The notes beneath the pieces were generated by a model. The model was not told where the DNA came from. It did no database searches and saw only the letters and a list, made by a program, of their open reading frames with translations. A stretch of DNA of 64,000 nt, taken from Sphingobacterium micropteri. Lineage in GTDB: Bacteria > Bacteroidota > Bacteroidia > Sphingobacteriales > Sphingobacteriaceae. The stretch spans positions 186,001 through 250,000 of the forward strand of contig NZ_JACOIK010000001.1 in the NCBI RefSeq assembly GCF_014692515.1, in the 5' to 3' direction. Each line of letters starts with the position of its first letter. Within the stretch, counting starts at the first letter, position 1. Below, in pieces: positions 42,019-50,438 of the stretch. A program made the position numbers and the translations under genes.

Positions 42019-42498
42019 ATGCTACAATTTCTAAAATATAAATGGGAAGATTTTGACAACTATTATTCTATAGTGGCGGATGATCAGGTCATGAAATACA
42101 TTACCGGAAACGCGATGTCGGAAAAACAAGCAAGGGAAAAATTCACTTCTATCATGCAGATTAACGAAGAAGAGAACTTATTGGGATATTTTAAAGTTAT
42201 AGATCATAATTATGGACTGATTGGAGATTGTAAACTTGTAAGATACAAATACGACCGTTCCATGTTAGAAATAGGATATCTTTTGAAATATGCCTTTTGG
42301 AGAAAGGGCTTCGGAACAAAAATATGTAAAAAACTTTTGAGAAAATCTGCAAAAATAGCACCTAAAGATAACATTATCGGGGTTATAGACCCCGATAATG
42401 TTGCGTCGAAACGCCTTTTAGAAAAATTTGGATTCAAAAGTTGTTTTATAGGAGAAGAAGACGACGTTCCTACAGAAAAATTTATTCTTTGCAGATAA
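42019..42498 (+). CDS. GNAT-family N-acetyltransferase
   Basis: A 159-residue acetyltransferase that transfers acetyl from acetyl-CoA to an amine. The central motif A region reads EIGYLLKYAFWRKGFGTKIC (about 88-107), with the R-x-x-G-x-G type pyrophosphate-binding loop in WRKGFGTK. SKRLLEKFGFKSC near the end is the usual acceptor-side helix. A RimJ/RimL-like acceptor is plausible, but the substrate is unknown. Local base composition is clearly more AT-rich than the adjacent receptor genes. A perfect 14-bp inverted repeat lies inside the gene at 42370-42402. It ends 15 bp before a convergent lipoprotein gene. Confidence 0.85.
   Translation: MLQFLKYKWEDFDNYYSIVADDQVMKYITGNAMSEKQAREKFTSIMQINEEENLLGYFKVIDHNYGLIGDCKLVRYKYDRSMLEIGYLLKYAFWRKGFGTKICKKLLRKSAKIAPKDNIIGVIDPDNVASKRLLEKFGFKSCFIGEEDDVPTEKFILCR
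42370..42402. repeat. Perfect 14-bp inverted repeat inside the GNAT gene
   Basis: AACATTATCGGGGT and ACCCCGATAATGTT are separated by 5 bp (TATAG). The arms are coding (DNIIGVIDPDN). The match is exact over 14 bp and contains a CGGGG/CCCCG core that is rare in this AT-rich gene. Confidence 0.9.
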
Positions 42499-42513
42499 TC
42501 GGCAGAAAATATA

Positions 42514-42858
42514 TTATTCTGTAAATTCTTTTGTACAGCTATTATACACTTGTTTTATATCACTGACATTGCCAAAATCATCAAAATCTACCTTTTTATT
42601 TCCGCAGGTGTAGCCGGAAGAGGGCGGAACGGTGTTGCAGTTGGGACACATGGTCATCGTAAAATAGACTAGCTCATTTTTATATAAACCAGAATATAGA
42701 TTTACTTCCATAGCATCTTTTTTTGTACATTTTAATTCTGCTTTATACAATTCTTTCATACGTACAACACATTCCGAAGTGTCGGTTGGAGCTTCATCTT
42801 TTGTACAGGCAGTAACTATCAGTAAAATAGCTGTTAAAAATAGATAGCATCTTTTCAT
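42514..42858 (-). CDS. Small Cys-rich lipoprotein
   Basis: A 114-residue lipoprotein with signal ...LIVTACTKDEAPTD; Cys18. The mature part has six further cysteines, including KCTKKD, MCPNCN, SGYTCGNKK and YNSCTKEF. The CPNC pair resembles a thioredoxin-like or metal-binding CxxC, but the domain is too short and lacks thioredoxin landmarks, so I do not assign it. It probably folds with disulfides or binds a metal in the periplasm. It is convergent with the GNAT gene and 47 bp after the DoxX-like gene on the same strand. No family recognised. Confidence 0.7.
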   Translation of the reverse strand: MKRCYLFLTAILLIVTACTKDEAPTDTSECVVRMKELYKAELKCTKKDAMEVNLYSGLYKNELVYFTMTMCPNCNTVPPSSGYTCGNKKVDFDDFGNVSDIKQVYNSCTKEFTE

Positions 42859-42905
42859 ATTATATGGGTTTCTAAACTAAACGTATAATATCTTTTTTTG
42901 CTACA

Positions 42906-43292
42906 TCATAGTTGTGCGATTAAATGACGATTTACCTTTTGGTTATAGATATAAGAAACTGCAAGTATAGCTCCGATGATAATCGGCAATAAAATGAAGC
43001 CGATGTTACCATCTACTACTAGATGGCTTAGGGCGGCAAAAATTAAATTAAAAGTCAGGCCTGCATATGCCCATTCTCTTATTTTTGGATGTAAGCTAGG
43101 AATAACCAGCGCAGTTGCTCCTAATACTTTACAGACCATAAGTGCATATGCGAAATAGTCAGGATACCCTAACGGTTTTGTGCCGACATTGAATTGATCG
43201 GGGACAAAAATGACTGAACTAAGGGGCATCACAGCTTCAAACAAGAAAATAAAAATTGTTGCCGACCAAAAGATGATTTTATCTCTTTTCAT
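42906..43292 (-). CDS. DoxX-like membrane protein
   Basis: A 128-residue protein with four hydrophobic segments, resembling the DoxX/DoxD family: short membrane subunits linked to quinone or thiol redox chemistry in some organisms. Readable features are KIIFWSATIFIFLFEAVMP in TM1, GYPDYFAYALMVCKVLGATAL in TM2 and IREWAYAGLTFNLIFAALSH in TM3. The ending VNRHLIAQL is polar and cytoplasmic. It precedes the Cys-rich lipoprotein gene by 47 bp and may be co-transcribed. No catalytic residues are apparent and the substrate is unknown. Confidence 0.8.
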   Translation of the reverse strand: MKRDKIIFWSATIFIFLFEAVMPLSSVIFVPDQFNVGTKPLGYPDYFAYALMVCKVLGATALVIPSLHPKIREWAYAGLTFNLIFAALSHLVVDGNIGFILLPIIIGAILAVSYIYNQKVNRHLIAQL

Positions 43293-43367
43293 ATTATTCT
43301 TTTTCTGCTAAGCTAAAAGCAATTTTGAGAATAATACTTTACATAGGGCAAGAAATAATCGCTTCCT

Positions 43368-45506
43368 CTATGATACTAACGTAAAATCAATCTGTCTTTT
43401 TTCCAGATCTACCTTCTTTACCTTGATGCTTACCTCGTCACCCAATTGATACTTCTTTTTCTTCCGCTGGCCAATGATGGTATAGTTTTTTTCGTCCAGT
43501 GTATAGAAATCGTCCGTAATATCCCGTAGCCGTACCATACCTTCACATTTATTTTCCTGGATTTCTACATACATACCCCATTCCGTGACGCCTGATACGA
43601 TCCCGGTATATTCTACCCCAATCTGGTCCTCCAGAAACTCGGCTTGCTTGTATTTAATGGATGCACGTTCTGCTTCAGCAGCTCTTTTCTCCATTTGGGA
43701 GGAATGCTCCGCCATTTTTTCATAATGCTCTGCGTTGATTTTCTTTCCACCGTCTAAATAGAATTGCAACAACCGGTGCACCATCACATCGGGATAACGA
43801 CGGATAGGGGAGGTGAAATGGGTATAATAATCGAAAGCAAGTCCATAATGGCTTGTGCTTTTGGTGGTATAAATAGCTTTTGCCATAGAACGGATGGCCA
43901 GTGTCGTTAACAGGTTCTGCTCTCGCTCGCCCTCGATTTTTGTTAGGAGGGCGTTTAATGATTTAGCGGCCTCCTTATCGGTTTTGATCGTGAGTTTGTG
44001 TCCAAATCGTAAAGCAAATTGTGAAAAAGTGGTCAACGTTTCTGGGTTCGGGGTATCATGGAACCGATAGACGAACGTTAGCTTATTTTTACCTTTCCCT
44101 TGTTTTCCGATATATTCAGCAACCTTTCGGTTGGCAAGCAGCATAAAATCTTCAATAAGCTTATGTGCATCCTTCCGCTCCTTGGTATAAACACCTAAAG
44201 GCTTCCCTTTTTCATCGAGGTGGAATTTAACCTCTTCACTTTCGAAGCTAATGGCACCGTTTTTAAACTTCCGCTCTCGTAGGATGTGGGCGAGCTCGTT
44301 CAGTTTAAGGATTTCAGCTGCGTGGTCTCCTTGTTTTTTTTCGATAACCTCTTGCGCTTCCTCATAGCTAAAACGGCGATTGGAATTGATGACCGTACGG
44401 CCGAACCATTGATCTAAGATCGTTGCTTTGTCGTTTATTTCGAATACAGCTGAAAAACACAGCTTGTCCTCATGTGGTCGCAATGAACAGACACCATTTG
44501 ACAAACGTTCAGGAAGCATGGGGATAACACGGTCAACCAAATATACGGAAGTACCCCGTTCAAAAGCTTCCTTATCTAATAGCGAATCTGGGTGCACATA
44601 ATGGGAAACATCGGCAATGTGTATTCCCACTTCGTAATTTCCATTATCCAGCGTTTGGAATGAAATCGCATCATCAAAATCCTTTGCGTCAAAAGGGTCT
44701 ATCGTGAACGTAAGTATATCACGAAAATCACGCCTTTTCTTTATCTCGTCCGTGGGTATTTGCTCTGGAATGGCATTTGCCTCCGCTTCCACTGCGGAAG
44801 GAAAAGATAATGGAAAGCCGAAATCCGCAAGGATAGCATTAATTTCCGTATCGTTCTCTCCTTTTTTACCTAAAATGCTTTTGACCTTTCCGATCGGATT
44901 TTTAGCATTCTTTGGCCATTCGATAATGGAAACAACAACTTTTTCTCCATGTTGTGCACCGTTTAAATTGTCTAGTGGAACGAATATATCATGAAGCATT
45001 TTCCTGTCGTCGGGGAGGAAAAATGCATACGATTTGGCGATGTCTATCGTGCCGGTAAAATCCATTTTAGCACGTTGGATAATCTCCACGACTTCCCCTT
45101 CTCGCTTCCGACCTTTTCTACGTTCGTAAACGTGTACTTTAACGATGTCATTATGGAGAGCTTGTCTCAATTTCCGGGGAGCAATATGGATGTCATTTTC
45201 AAGTTCATCTTCTGGAATAACATAGGCCGAACCATCGGCTGTCATATCGACCTTGCCTTGGATGTAAACATGCAGCTGACTCAACTGAAACTTGCCTCGT
45301 TCTGTTTGCAGGAATTTGCCGGATTTGGATTCGTCAGAAAGGATCTCCGCAATTGCATTTTTTGATTCCGTATCACTAAGGTTGAGTTTTGCAGCTACCT
45401 GTTTATAGTTAAGGGGAGTGTTGTTTGATTTTTCGAATATATCTACGATAAGATGGGTTAGAACTTCTTTGTATGTGTTCTCTTTTTTTTGTCTCATATG
45501 TTTCAA
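43368..45506 (-). CDS. rnr: Ribonuclease R
   Basis: A 712-residue 3'-5' exoribonuclease that degrades structured RNA. N-terminal helical and cold-shock-like domains occupy about 1-215. The RNB catalytic domain begins near 255 and holds the metal-binding IDPFDAKDFDDA (269-280) with its cluster of Asp residues. HIADVSHYVHP and LPERLSNGVCSLRPHEDKLC follow. The C-terminal S1 domain is at about 625-710 (EYTGIVSGVTEWGMYVEIQ). The tail is less basic than in E. coli RNase R. Starts at 45506 (MKH) or 45497 (MRQ) are both possible. There is no close co-directional neighbour. Housekeeping RNA turnover is expected. Confidence 0.95.
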   Translation of the reverse strand: MKHMRQKKENTYKEVLTHLIVDIFEKSNNTPLNYKQVAAKLNLSDTESKNAIAEILSDESKSGKFLQTERGKFQLSQLHVYIQGKVDMTADGSAYVIPEDELENDIHIAPRKLRQALHNDIVKVHVYERRKGRKREGEVVEIIQRAKMDFTGTIDIAKSYAFFLPDDRKMLHDIFVPLDNLNGAQHGEKVVVSIIEWPKNAKNPIGKVKSILGKKGENDTEINAILADFGFPLSFPSAVEAEANAIPEQIPTDEIKKRRDFRDILTFTIDPFDAKDFDDAISFQTLDNGNYEVGIHIADVSHYVHPDSLLDKEAFERGTSVYLVDRVIPMLPERLSNGVCSLRPHEDKLCFSAVFEINDKATILDQWFGRTVINSNRRFSYEEAQEVIEKKQGDHAAEILKLNELAHILRERKFKNGAISFESEEVKFHLDEKGKPLGVYTKERKDAHKLIEDFMLLANRKVAEYIGKQGKGKNKLTFVYRFHDTPNPETLTTFSQFALRFGHKLTIKTDKEAAKSLNALLTKIEGEREQNLLTTLAIRSMAKAIYTTKSTSHYGLAFDYYTHFTSPIRRYPDVMVHRLLQFYLDGGKKINAEHYEKMAEHSSQMEKRAAEAERASIKYKQAEFLEDQIGVEYTGIVSGVTEWGMYVEIQENKCEGMVRLRDITDDFYTLDEKNYTIIGQRKKKKYQLGDEVSIKVKKVDLEKRQIDFTLVS

Positions 45507-45944
45507 ATTATGGCTTGATATCCATTCTTCCTATTGTTGAAATCTGACAAGAGGGAAGGAGATGTTTCGCCTTCTAGAAGAGCGACTGCCAGTGTTTTAT
45601 TTATATAAACTAAGATAAGCAAAAAATGTTCTTTACGTCTGTCAAAAGATAAGTGATTATCGCATTTTTATAAAAGTGTTTATTTTATTTATTTTACTTA
45701 TGTTAATTATTTGATTATCTGTTATATATTTTATTGAATGCTAAATATATTTTTGTTCAAGGGCTGTTTTCTGAGGAATAGATGGGGTTTCGTGTATGGC
45801 TGTTGGTTTTTTGGGTGGTCTATAGATATTTTATATTATATTTTTAATTTCGTTTACCTTTTGCAACTAATTTGAAATAAGTAAATTATGAAATCTTTGA
45901 TAAAATATGTAGGAATTGTTTTTAATGTTTTGGTTGATGATTTT
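45507..45944. other. AT-rich intergenic region between rnr and fur
   Basis: About 440 bp, very AT-rich around 45650-45900. It must contain the rnr promoter on the right side, but I see no exact TAnnTTTG match there. A plus-strand frame of 19 codons starting MKSLIKYVGIVFN (45888) is preceded by an A/T-rich leader; I consider it likely to be chance. Confidence 0.5.
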
Positions 45945-45981
45945 TGATAAAAAAAATGCTTTCTGCACGCAGAAAGCATTT
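45945..45981 (-). terminator. Terminator of the Fur-family gene
   Basis: AAATGCTTTCTGC pairs with GCAGAAAGCATTT over 13 bp with a 2-nt loop, followed on the minus strand by a run of eight T. It lies 28 bp after the regulator's stop. Confidence 0.9.
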
Positions 45982-46009
45982 CAATTAAAAAAGTATTTTG
46001 GAAGAATAT

Positions 46010-46456
46010 TTAATGCTCTTTTTGACAATTTGCACATAGTCCGACAGCGTTTATTGCGAGGGAATGTAGTGCAAAATGAGGGGGTAAAGTGATCTTTGGA
46101 AGGCTTACTTCGTTCAGGCAATATACACTGTTGCAGATCGAACAAATGAAATGCACATGTTGGTCGTGATGATGGTTTTCGGTACAGTTGGAACTACACA
46201 TGGCATAGGTTGCTGTGCCATTTAGATCAAAGATTTTATGTACAATTCCCTTTTCTTCGAAGCTCGATAAAATGCGATATAAGGTTACCCGATCAATGTC
46301 CTTTCCCACTATTTTCTCTAAATCCGGTTGGGATATGGCTGCTTCTTTGTGCGTTATTTCTTCTAAAACACGCAGTCTTGGGGAGGTTACTTTTAATCCG
46401 TTTTCCCGTAGAAGTTCCGTGAAGTCTTTGTTTTTTTCTGTTTTTTCATCCGTCAT
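46010..46456 (-). CDS. Fur-family metalloregulator
   Basis: A 148-residue Fur-family repressor. The N-terminal winged helix (about 10-85) has VTSPRLRVLEEI and DRVTLYRILSSFEEKG, the DNA-recognition helix. The C-terminal part holds ENHHHDQHVHFICSICNSVYCL (about 93-114), a His-rich metal site and CxxC zinc site, with a second CANC pair at the end. The full His cluster fits Fur or Zur rather than Mur. It is 76 bp after nrdG, and the gap contains a 12-bp dyad that may be its own operator. Whether it senses iron, zinc or peroxide is not decided by sequence alone. It could be the protein that acts at 40792-40810. Confidence 0.9.
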   Translation of the reverse strand: MTDEKTEKNKDFTELLRENGLKVTSPRLRVLEEITHKEAAISQPDLEKIVGKDIDRVTLYRILSSFEEKGIVHKIFDLNGTATYAMCSSNCTENHHHDQHVHFICSICNSVYCLNEVSLPKITLPPHFALHSLAINAVGLCANCQKEH

Positions 46457-46483
46457 GATAGGGGTAAATTTACGGATTTTTTT

Positions 46484-46513
46484 TAACTCCTATTGTTTAT
46501 CCAATGGGAGTTA
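46484..46513. promoter_or_regulatory. Dyad between nrdG and the fur-type gene, candidate operator
   Basis: TAACTCCTATTG pairs with CAATGGGAGTTA over 12 bp (one T-G wobble) with a 6-nt loop, 27 bp upstream of the regulator ATG. On the minus strand A-rich rather than T-rich sequence follows, so it is not a normal terminator. Autoregulation is inferred. Confidence 0.5.
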
Positions 46514-46532
46514 AAATATCGGATTGCTATCG

Positions 46533-47213
46533 TTATGTTGTACGGATTTCTACTTTGATTTTCTCGGTAGACAATCGAATAGGATTGAGATGGCCGTTTG
46601 TGTATGGAAGTGGAGATAGGGTCTTGACACCATTCCTAAAATATTGAATGAAGTATTTTCCTTCATATCCTCGTTGTTCTAGATAAGTAACCATAGCATC
46701 CATGTCCTCAATAGAGAGTAGATCGGCATGCCAAGTGGTCCTAACTTCACAAGGAATGGCGTTTTTCTGTAATAATGTCAAGCTGTCTACAAAAGTGGCA
46801 AACGTATCGGATAAGGTAATATCGTGATACTTTTGACTGGTTCCTTTGAAGTCTAGCGCGACGTAATCAAGTAAGCCCTCGTCCCACAACTGCTTTAAGG
46901 TAGCGGGCATGGTACCGTTGGTATCCACTTTTATCCGATAGCCCAGTTCTTTAGCTATGCGGGCAAGTAGTATTAAGCTGGGATGTAAAGTACATTCGCC
47001 GCCGCTGAAAACGACTCCTTGCAGCAGCGATTTACGAGATTGCAGAAAATCCCGGGCATCTTGAACAGAGAATTTACCCTTTCCCAAGACGATATCTGGA
47101 TTATAGCAGTACAGGCAACGCATATTGCAGCCTGCAAACCAAAGAATGCAGGCTGGATAACCTGGATAATCCAGTAATGTGAAAGGTGTAATACTGTAAA
47201 TGGGTTTAATCAT
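46533..47213 (-). CDS. nrdG: Anaerobic ribonucleotide reductase-activating protein NrdG
   Basis: A 226-residue radical SAM activase that installs the glycyl radical on NrdD. The [4Fe-4S]-binding Cys triad is in FAGCNMRCLYCYNPD (C29, C33, C36), with SGGECTLHP (about 75) and DTNGTMP (about 103) of the radical SAM barrel. The frame is open to an ATG at 47276, but I start at 47213 (MIKPIYSITPFTL), the family's usual N-terminus; the upstream part is an overlap with another coding frame. It overlaps the small glycyl-radical ORF by 8 bp, implying coupled translation. Anaerobic or low-oxygen dNTP synthesis is inferred. Confidence 0.95.
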   Translation of the reverse strand: MIKPIYSITPFTLLDYPGYPACILWFAGCNMRCLYCYNPDIVLGKGKFSVQDARDFLQSRKSLLQGVVFSGGECTLHPSLILLARIAKELGYRIKVDTNGTMPATLKQLWDEGLLDYVALDFKGTSQKYHDITLSDTFATFVDSLTLLQKNAIPCEVRTTWHADLLSIEDMDAMVTYLEQRGYEGKYFIQYFRNGVKTLSPLPYTNGHLNPIRLSTEKIKVEIRTT

Positions 47214-47379
47214 GCTGCTCTTTAAAATGCGTGCGCTGACGATGTTCTCCTTTTTTACCAATGTTAAAGCTTTCAACTGGCCTGTGATATCCCATAACGC
47301 GGGTGTAGACCAGGCATTTACTGCGTTTTTGTTGGTTTTGCTGCAAAATCAACAATTCTTTTTCGGTGTTGTGTGTCAT
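47206..47379 (-). CDS. Separate glycyl-radical C-terminus of NrdD (57 residues)
   Basis: A 57-codon ORF between nrdD and nrdG. It reads KRSKCLVYTRVMGYHRPVES, then FNIGKKGEHRQRTHF. This matches the last segment of class III NrdD, where RVxGYL carries the glycyl radical and is followed by WNxGKxxExxxR (E. coli NrdD: RVCGYLGSPDTRPFNAGKQ). Here Gly30 would be the radical site. The upstream nrdD ORF ends at its zinc site and lacks this segment. The ORF begins 5 bp after the nrdD stop, in a different frame, and overlaps nrdG by 8 bp. It has its own ATG. Either it is a genuine separate subunit or it results from one frameshift; the tight packing and clean start favour the former. Confidence 0.75.
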   Translation of the reverse strand: MTHNTEKELLILQQNQQKRSKCLVYTRVMGYHRPVESFNIGKKGEHRQRTHFKEQHD

Positions 47380-47384
47380 GTGTA

Positions 47385-49481
47385 TTATATATGTTGATGG
47401 TTAGAAATAATCATGTCATCACATTGTGGGCAATATTCGTGTTCACCTGTAAGGTAGCCGTGTACCGGACAGATGCTGAATACTGGTGTAACCGTGATGT
47501 ACGGAAGTTTGAAGTTAGAAATTACGGTATGTACAAACGCTCGACACGCTTCCGGCGAGCTGATGCGTTCGTTCATGTAGAGGTGGAGTACCGTACCCCC
47601 CGTGTATTTACATTGGAGCTGATCCTGTAGTAAGAGGGCTTCAAAGGGATCTTCTGTATAGTCCACTGGAATTTGGGAGCTGTTCGTATAATAGATATGT
47701 TTGCCTTCTCCGGCTTGAAGAATTGCTGGAAATCTTTTTTTATCTTCCTTTGCGAAGCGATAGGTTGTTCCTTCAGCAGGAGTGGCTTCCAAATTATAAA
47801 GATTGCCGGTCTCTTCTTGAAATAAGCGAAGGCGCTGACGTATATGTTCCAGGAGATCGGAAGCAAAAGCTATTCCCCAATCGCTCACGATATTCTCGCT
47901 GTCGCCACTAAAATTACGGATCATCTCGTTCATGCCATTGACACCAATGGTCGAAAAATGGTTACGAAAATGGCTTAGATAGCGTTTGGTATAAGGAAAT
48001 AAACCGTTATCATACAGCTCTTGGATGAATTTTCGCTTTTTTTCTAAGGTAGACTTTGCTACCAATAGTAGCTGATCAAGACGTTCATATAGTTTCTCTT
48101 TCTGGTGAGTATAGAGATAACCTAACCTTGCCATGTTGATGGTAACCACGCCAATGCTTCCCGTCATCTCCGCACTTCCGAATAACCCGTTTCCTCGTCT
48201 GAGGAGTTCGCGTAGATCTAATTGTAAACGACAGCACATGCTGCGCACGGCGTTCGGTTTATAGGCTTCGGGGTTCTCGACTTTATGTCCATCGGCATCA
48301 ATAATATATTGGCTACCCATAAAATTTTGGAAATAGGAGGATCCGATCTTTGCTGTATTTTCGAAAAGTAAATAGGCGTTCTCACTATACCAATCAAAAT
48401 CTTCCGTGATGTTAACGGTAGGGATAGGGAAGGTGAAAGGTTGTCCATTGGCATCTCCTTCGGTCATCACCGTATAGTACGCTTTATTGATCATGTCCAT
48501 TTCTGTCTGAAAATGCCGGTAACAAAGATCTTCCAGACGCGTCACACCACGTTTTTGGGCAAGATTGGTGAGTTGTTGGCTCCGAACATTCGCAAAAAGA
48601 TGTTGTCCCCCTCTAGTGGGGATCTGCTCTCTTAAATCTTCCGGCACATTCCAATCCAACGTGATGTTAGTGAATGGCGATTGCCCCCACCGTGCGGGTA
48701 CGTTGAGGTTATACACAAAGCTGCGTACCGCTTTTAATACATCACGGTAAGCCAGTTGATCTTTAAAAACATAAGGAGCGAGGTAGGTGTCAAAAGAACT
48801 AAAGGCTTGTGCCCCCGCCCATTCGCTTTGGAGAATACCGAGAAAATTCGCCATCTGCCCCAATGCTTCACGAAAATGAGAGGGAGGTCGGCTCTCCACA
48901 CGTCCCCGCACACCGTTAAAACCTTCATCAAGTAGTACCCGCAGGCTCCAGCCGGCACAATAGCCGGTTAGGCAATCTAGATCATGAATATGGATGTCAC
49001 CATTGCGGTGTGCATAGCCTTCCTCTTTATTATAAATTTTATCTAGCCAATAGTTCGCAATAATTTTTCCCGCAGTATTGTTAATCAAGCCTGCATTGGA
49101 ATAGGAGGTGTTCGCGTTTGCGTTAATGCGCCAATCTCGTTGTCGGATGTATTCTTCTACAGTTTGACTGCTGTCTACATAAGTCGTATCCTCATTAAAA
49201 TGATCAACGTGTTCCCGCTGCAACTTGCGTGTATGCCTATAGAGCATGAAGGATTTCATAACCTCAAAATAGCCGAGCTCATAAAACTGCCTTTCAATGA
49301 TATTCTGTATATCTTCGACGGCCCATACTTCTTGTTCGCGCAAGTTCGTTAATACCCGCTCGAATACGCGATCATCGATAGGATAAGATACGCTTTGAAA
49401 ACCTTTCTGGATAGCGTCCTGTATTTTATAGATTTCTAGGGGCGCATAAACTCCATTTCGCTTGATCACATATTTTTCCAT
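47385..49481 (-). CDS. nrdD: Anaerobic (class III) ribonucleotide reductase, large chain
   Basis: A 698-residue class III reductase that makes dNTPs from NTPs using a glycyl radical and formate as electron donor. An ATP-cone domain is at about 1-95 (YVIKRNGVYAPLEIYKIQDA). The catalytic barrel follows, with IHIHDLDCLTGYCAGWS, SSFDTYLAPYVF and FPIPTVNITEDFDW, and a C-terminal zinc site reads FSICPVHGYLTGEHEYCPQC. The sequence then stops at NHQHI. The glycyl-radical segment (RVxGY) that normally follows the zinc site is absent and is found on the next ORF. A TAAATTTG promoter element lies upstream. Active only under low oxygen, by family. Confidence 0.93.
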   Translation of the reverse strand: MEKYVIKRNGVYAPLEIYKIQDAIQKGFQSVSYPIDDRVFERVLTNLREQEVWAVEDIQNIIERQFYELGYFEVMKSFMLYRHTRKLQREHVDHFNEDTTYVDSSQTVEEYIRQRDWRINANANTSYSNAGLINNTAGKIIANYWLDKIYNKEEGYAHRNGDIHIHDLDCLTGYCAGWSLRVLLDEGFNGVRGRVESRPPSHFREALGQMANFLGILQSEWAGAQAFSSFDTYLAPYVFKDQLAYRDVLKAVRSFVYNLNVPARWGQSPFTNITLDWNVPEDLREQIPTRGGQHLFANVRSQQLTNLAQKRGVTRLEDLCYRHFQTEMDMINKAYYTVMTEGDANGQPFTFPIPTVNITEDFDWYSENAYLLFENTAKIGSSYFQNFMGSQYIIDADGHKVENPEAYKPNAVRSMCCRLQLDLRELLRRGNGLFGSAEMTGSIGVVTINMARLGYLYTHQKEKLYERLDQLLLVAKSTLEKKRKFIQELYDNGLFPYTKRYLSHFRNHFSTIGVNGMNEMIRNFSGDSENIVSDWGIAFASDLLEHIRQRLRLFQEETGNLYNLEATPAEGTTYRFAKEDKKRFPAILQAGEGKHIYYTNSSQIPVDYTEDPFEALLLQDQLQCKYTGGTVLHLYMNERISSPEACRAFVHTVISNFKLPYITVTPVFSICPVHGYLTGEHEYCPQCDDMIISNHQHI

Positions 49482-49536
49482 AACTGTTGTTTTGTCTGAG
49501 AATGCCGAGCTCCTCTATTTGGTGGAGGCTTCTAAA

Positions 49537-49544
49537 CAAATTTA
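49537..49544 (-). promoter_or_regulatory. Promoter -7 element of nrdD
   Basis: TAAATTTG on the minus strand fits TAnnTTTG and gives a leader of about 50 nt before the nrdD ATG. Confidence 0.5.
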
Positions 49545-49596
49545 AGATGGAAATCAGGGTTGTTTTATGACCGGAAACATAAAGCGTTAAAAAAAT

Positions 49597-49634
49597 AAAA
49601 AAGCCTCTCCAAATGATATCTGAAGAGGCTTTTT
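49597..49634 (-). terminator. Terminator of the transaldolase-like gene
   Basis: AAAAGCCTCT pairs with AGAGGCTTTT across a loop of 15 nt, with a T-tract on the minus strand, 21 bp after the stop. Confidence 0.85.
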
Positions 49635-49654
49635 CTGCGGAAATAAAATCCTTT

Positions 49655-50314
49655 TTATTTTCCTGCCGCTTTCGCGTGGTCGGCTAAAAATTGTGCCAAT
49701 CCACTATCGGTTAATGGGTGCTTTAATAGAGAAAGGATAACAGATAATGGCCCTGTCATCACATCCGCTCCAATCTTGGCACATCCCAATAAATGTGCAC
49801 TATGGCGTACGGAAGCCGCTAAGATTTCGGTTTTAAAGCCGTAATTGTCATAAATAAGGCGGATTTCTTCGATCAATCCCAAACCATCTACAGAAATATC
49901 GTCCAACCGTCCAACAAATGGGGATACGTATGTTGCTCCTGCTTTTGCCGCTAATAAGGCCTGACCTGCAGAGAAAACAAGCGTGCAATTGGTTTTGATA
50001 CCTTTTTGGCTGAAATATTTGATAGCTTTAACGCCATCTTTAATCATGGGAACTTTCACCACAATTTTAGGGTTTAGAGCAGCCAGTGCCTCACCTTCTT
50101 TGATGATATTGTCATAGTCGGTAGAGATAACTTCTGCACTTACATCGCCATCTACAATATCGCAGATAGCTTTATAGTGGTTAATTACATTCTCTTCGCC
50201 ACTGATGCCCTCTTTCGCCATAAGGCTGGGATTCGTAGTTACGCCGTCTAATACACCGAGATCCTGTGCTTCTTTGATCTGTGCTAAGTTCGCGGTATCG
50301 ATAAAAAATTTCAT
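49655..50314 (-). CDS. fsa: Transaldolase-like fructose-6-phosphate aldolase
   Basis: A 219-residue aldolase of the small transaldolase/FSA family: [16 protein letters not shown] at the start and [11 protein letters not shown] near 26-36. The Schiff-base lysine lies in VVKVPM (K87). [20 protein letters not shown] and SPFVGRLDD are conserved, as is the terminal [20 protein letters not shown]. The reaction is either fructose-6-phosphate cleavage or transaldolase exchange between sugar phosphates; short members have both annotations and the sequence does not separate them. It has a promoter-like CAAAAGTA upstream and its own terminator. Cytoplasmic carbohydrate metabolism. Confidence 0.92.
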   Translation of the reverse strand: MKFFIDTANLAQIKEAQDLGVLDGVTTNPSLMAKEGISGEENVINHYKAICDIVDGDVSAEVISTDYDNIIKEGEALAALNPKIVVKVPMIKDGVKAIKYFSQKGIKTNCTLVFSAGQALLAAKAGATYVSPFVGRLDDISVDGLGLIEEIRLIYDNYGFKTEILAASVRHSAHLLGCAKIGADVMTGPLSVILSLLKHPLTDSGLAQFLADHAKAAGK

Positions 50315-50377
50315 GTTTTATTAGATTGTTTATAGTGATTTAAAATATTTTAAAACATAATATACCTAAGTATGTTA

Positions 50378-50385
50378 CAAAAGTA
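50378..50385 (-). promoter_or_regulatory. Promoter -7 element of the aldolase gene
   Basis: TACTTTTG on the minus strand fits TAnnTTTG, about 64 bp upstream of the ATG. Confidence 0.45.
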
Positions 50386-50438
50386 ATTATATTATTCTCA
50401 ATCTGGGAAGGTTTAGTCAAAACATTTTTTTGCCGTTC

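Noticed and set aside
45888..45947. 19-codon plus-strand ORF starting MKSLIKYVGIVFN next to the fur terminator
   Set aside because: It looks like the beginning of a signal peptide, but stops at once, overlaps the terminator region, and has no other support.
46533..47276. Longer NrdG starting at 47276
   Set aside because: The added N-terminal residues come from the frame that overlaps the glycyl-radical ORF. NrdG proteins normally begin near MxxPIYxIxPFTL, which is the ATG at 47213.
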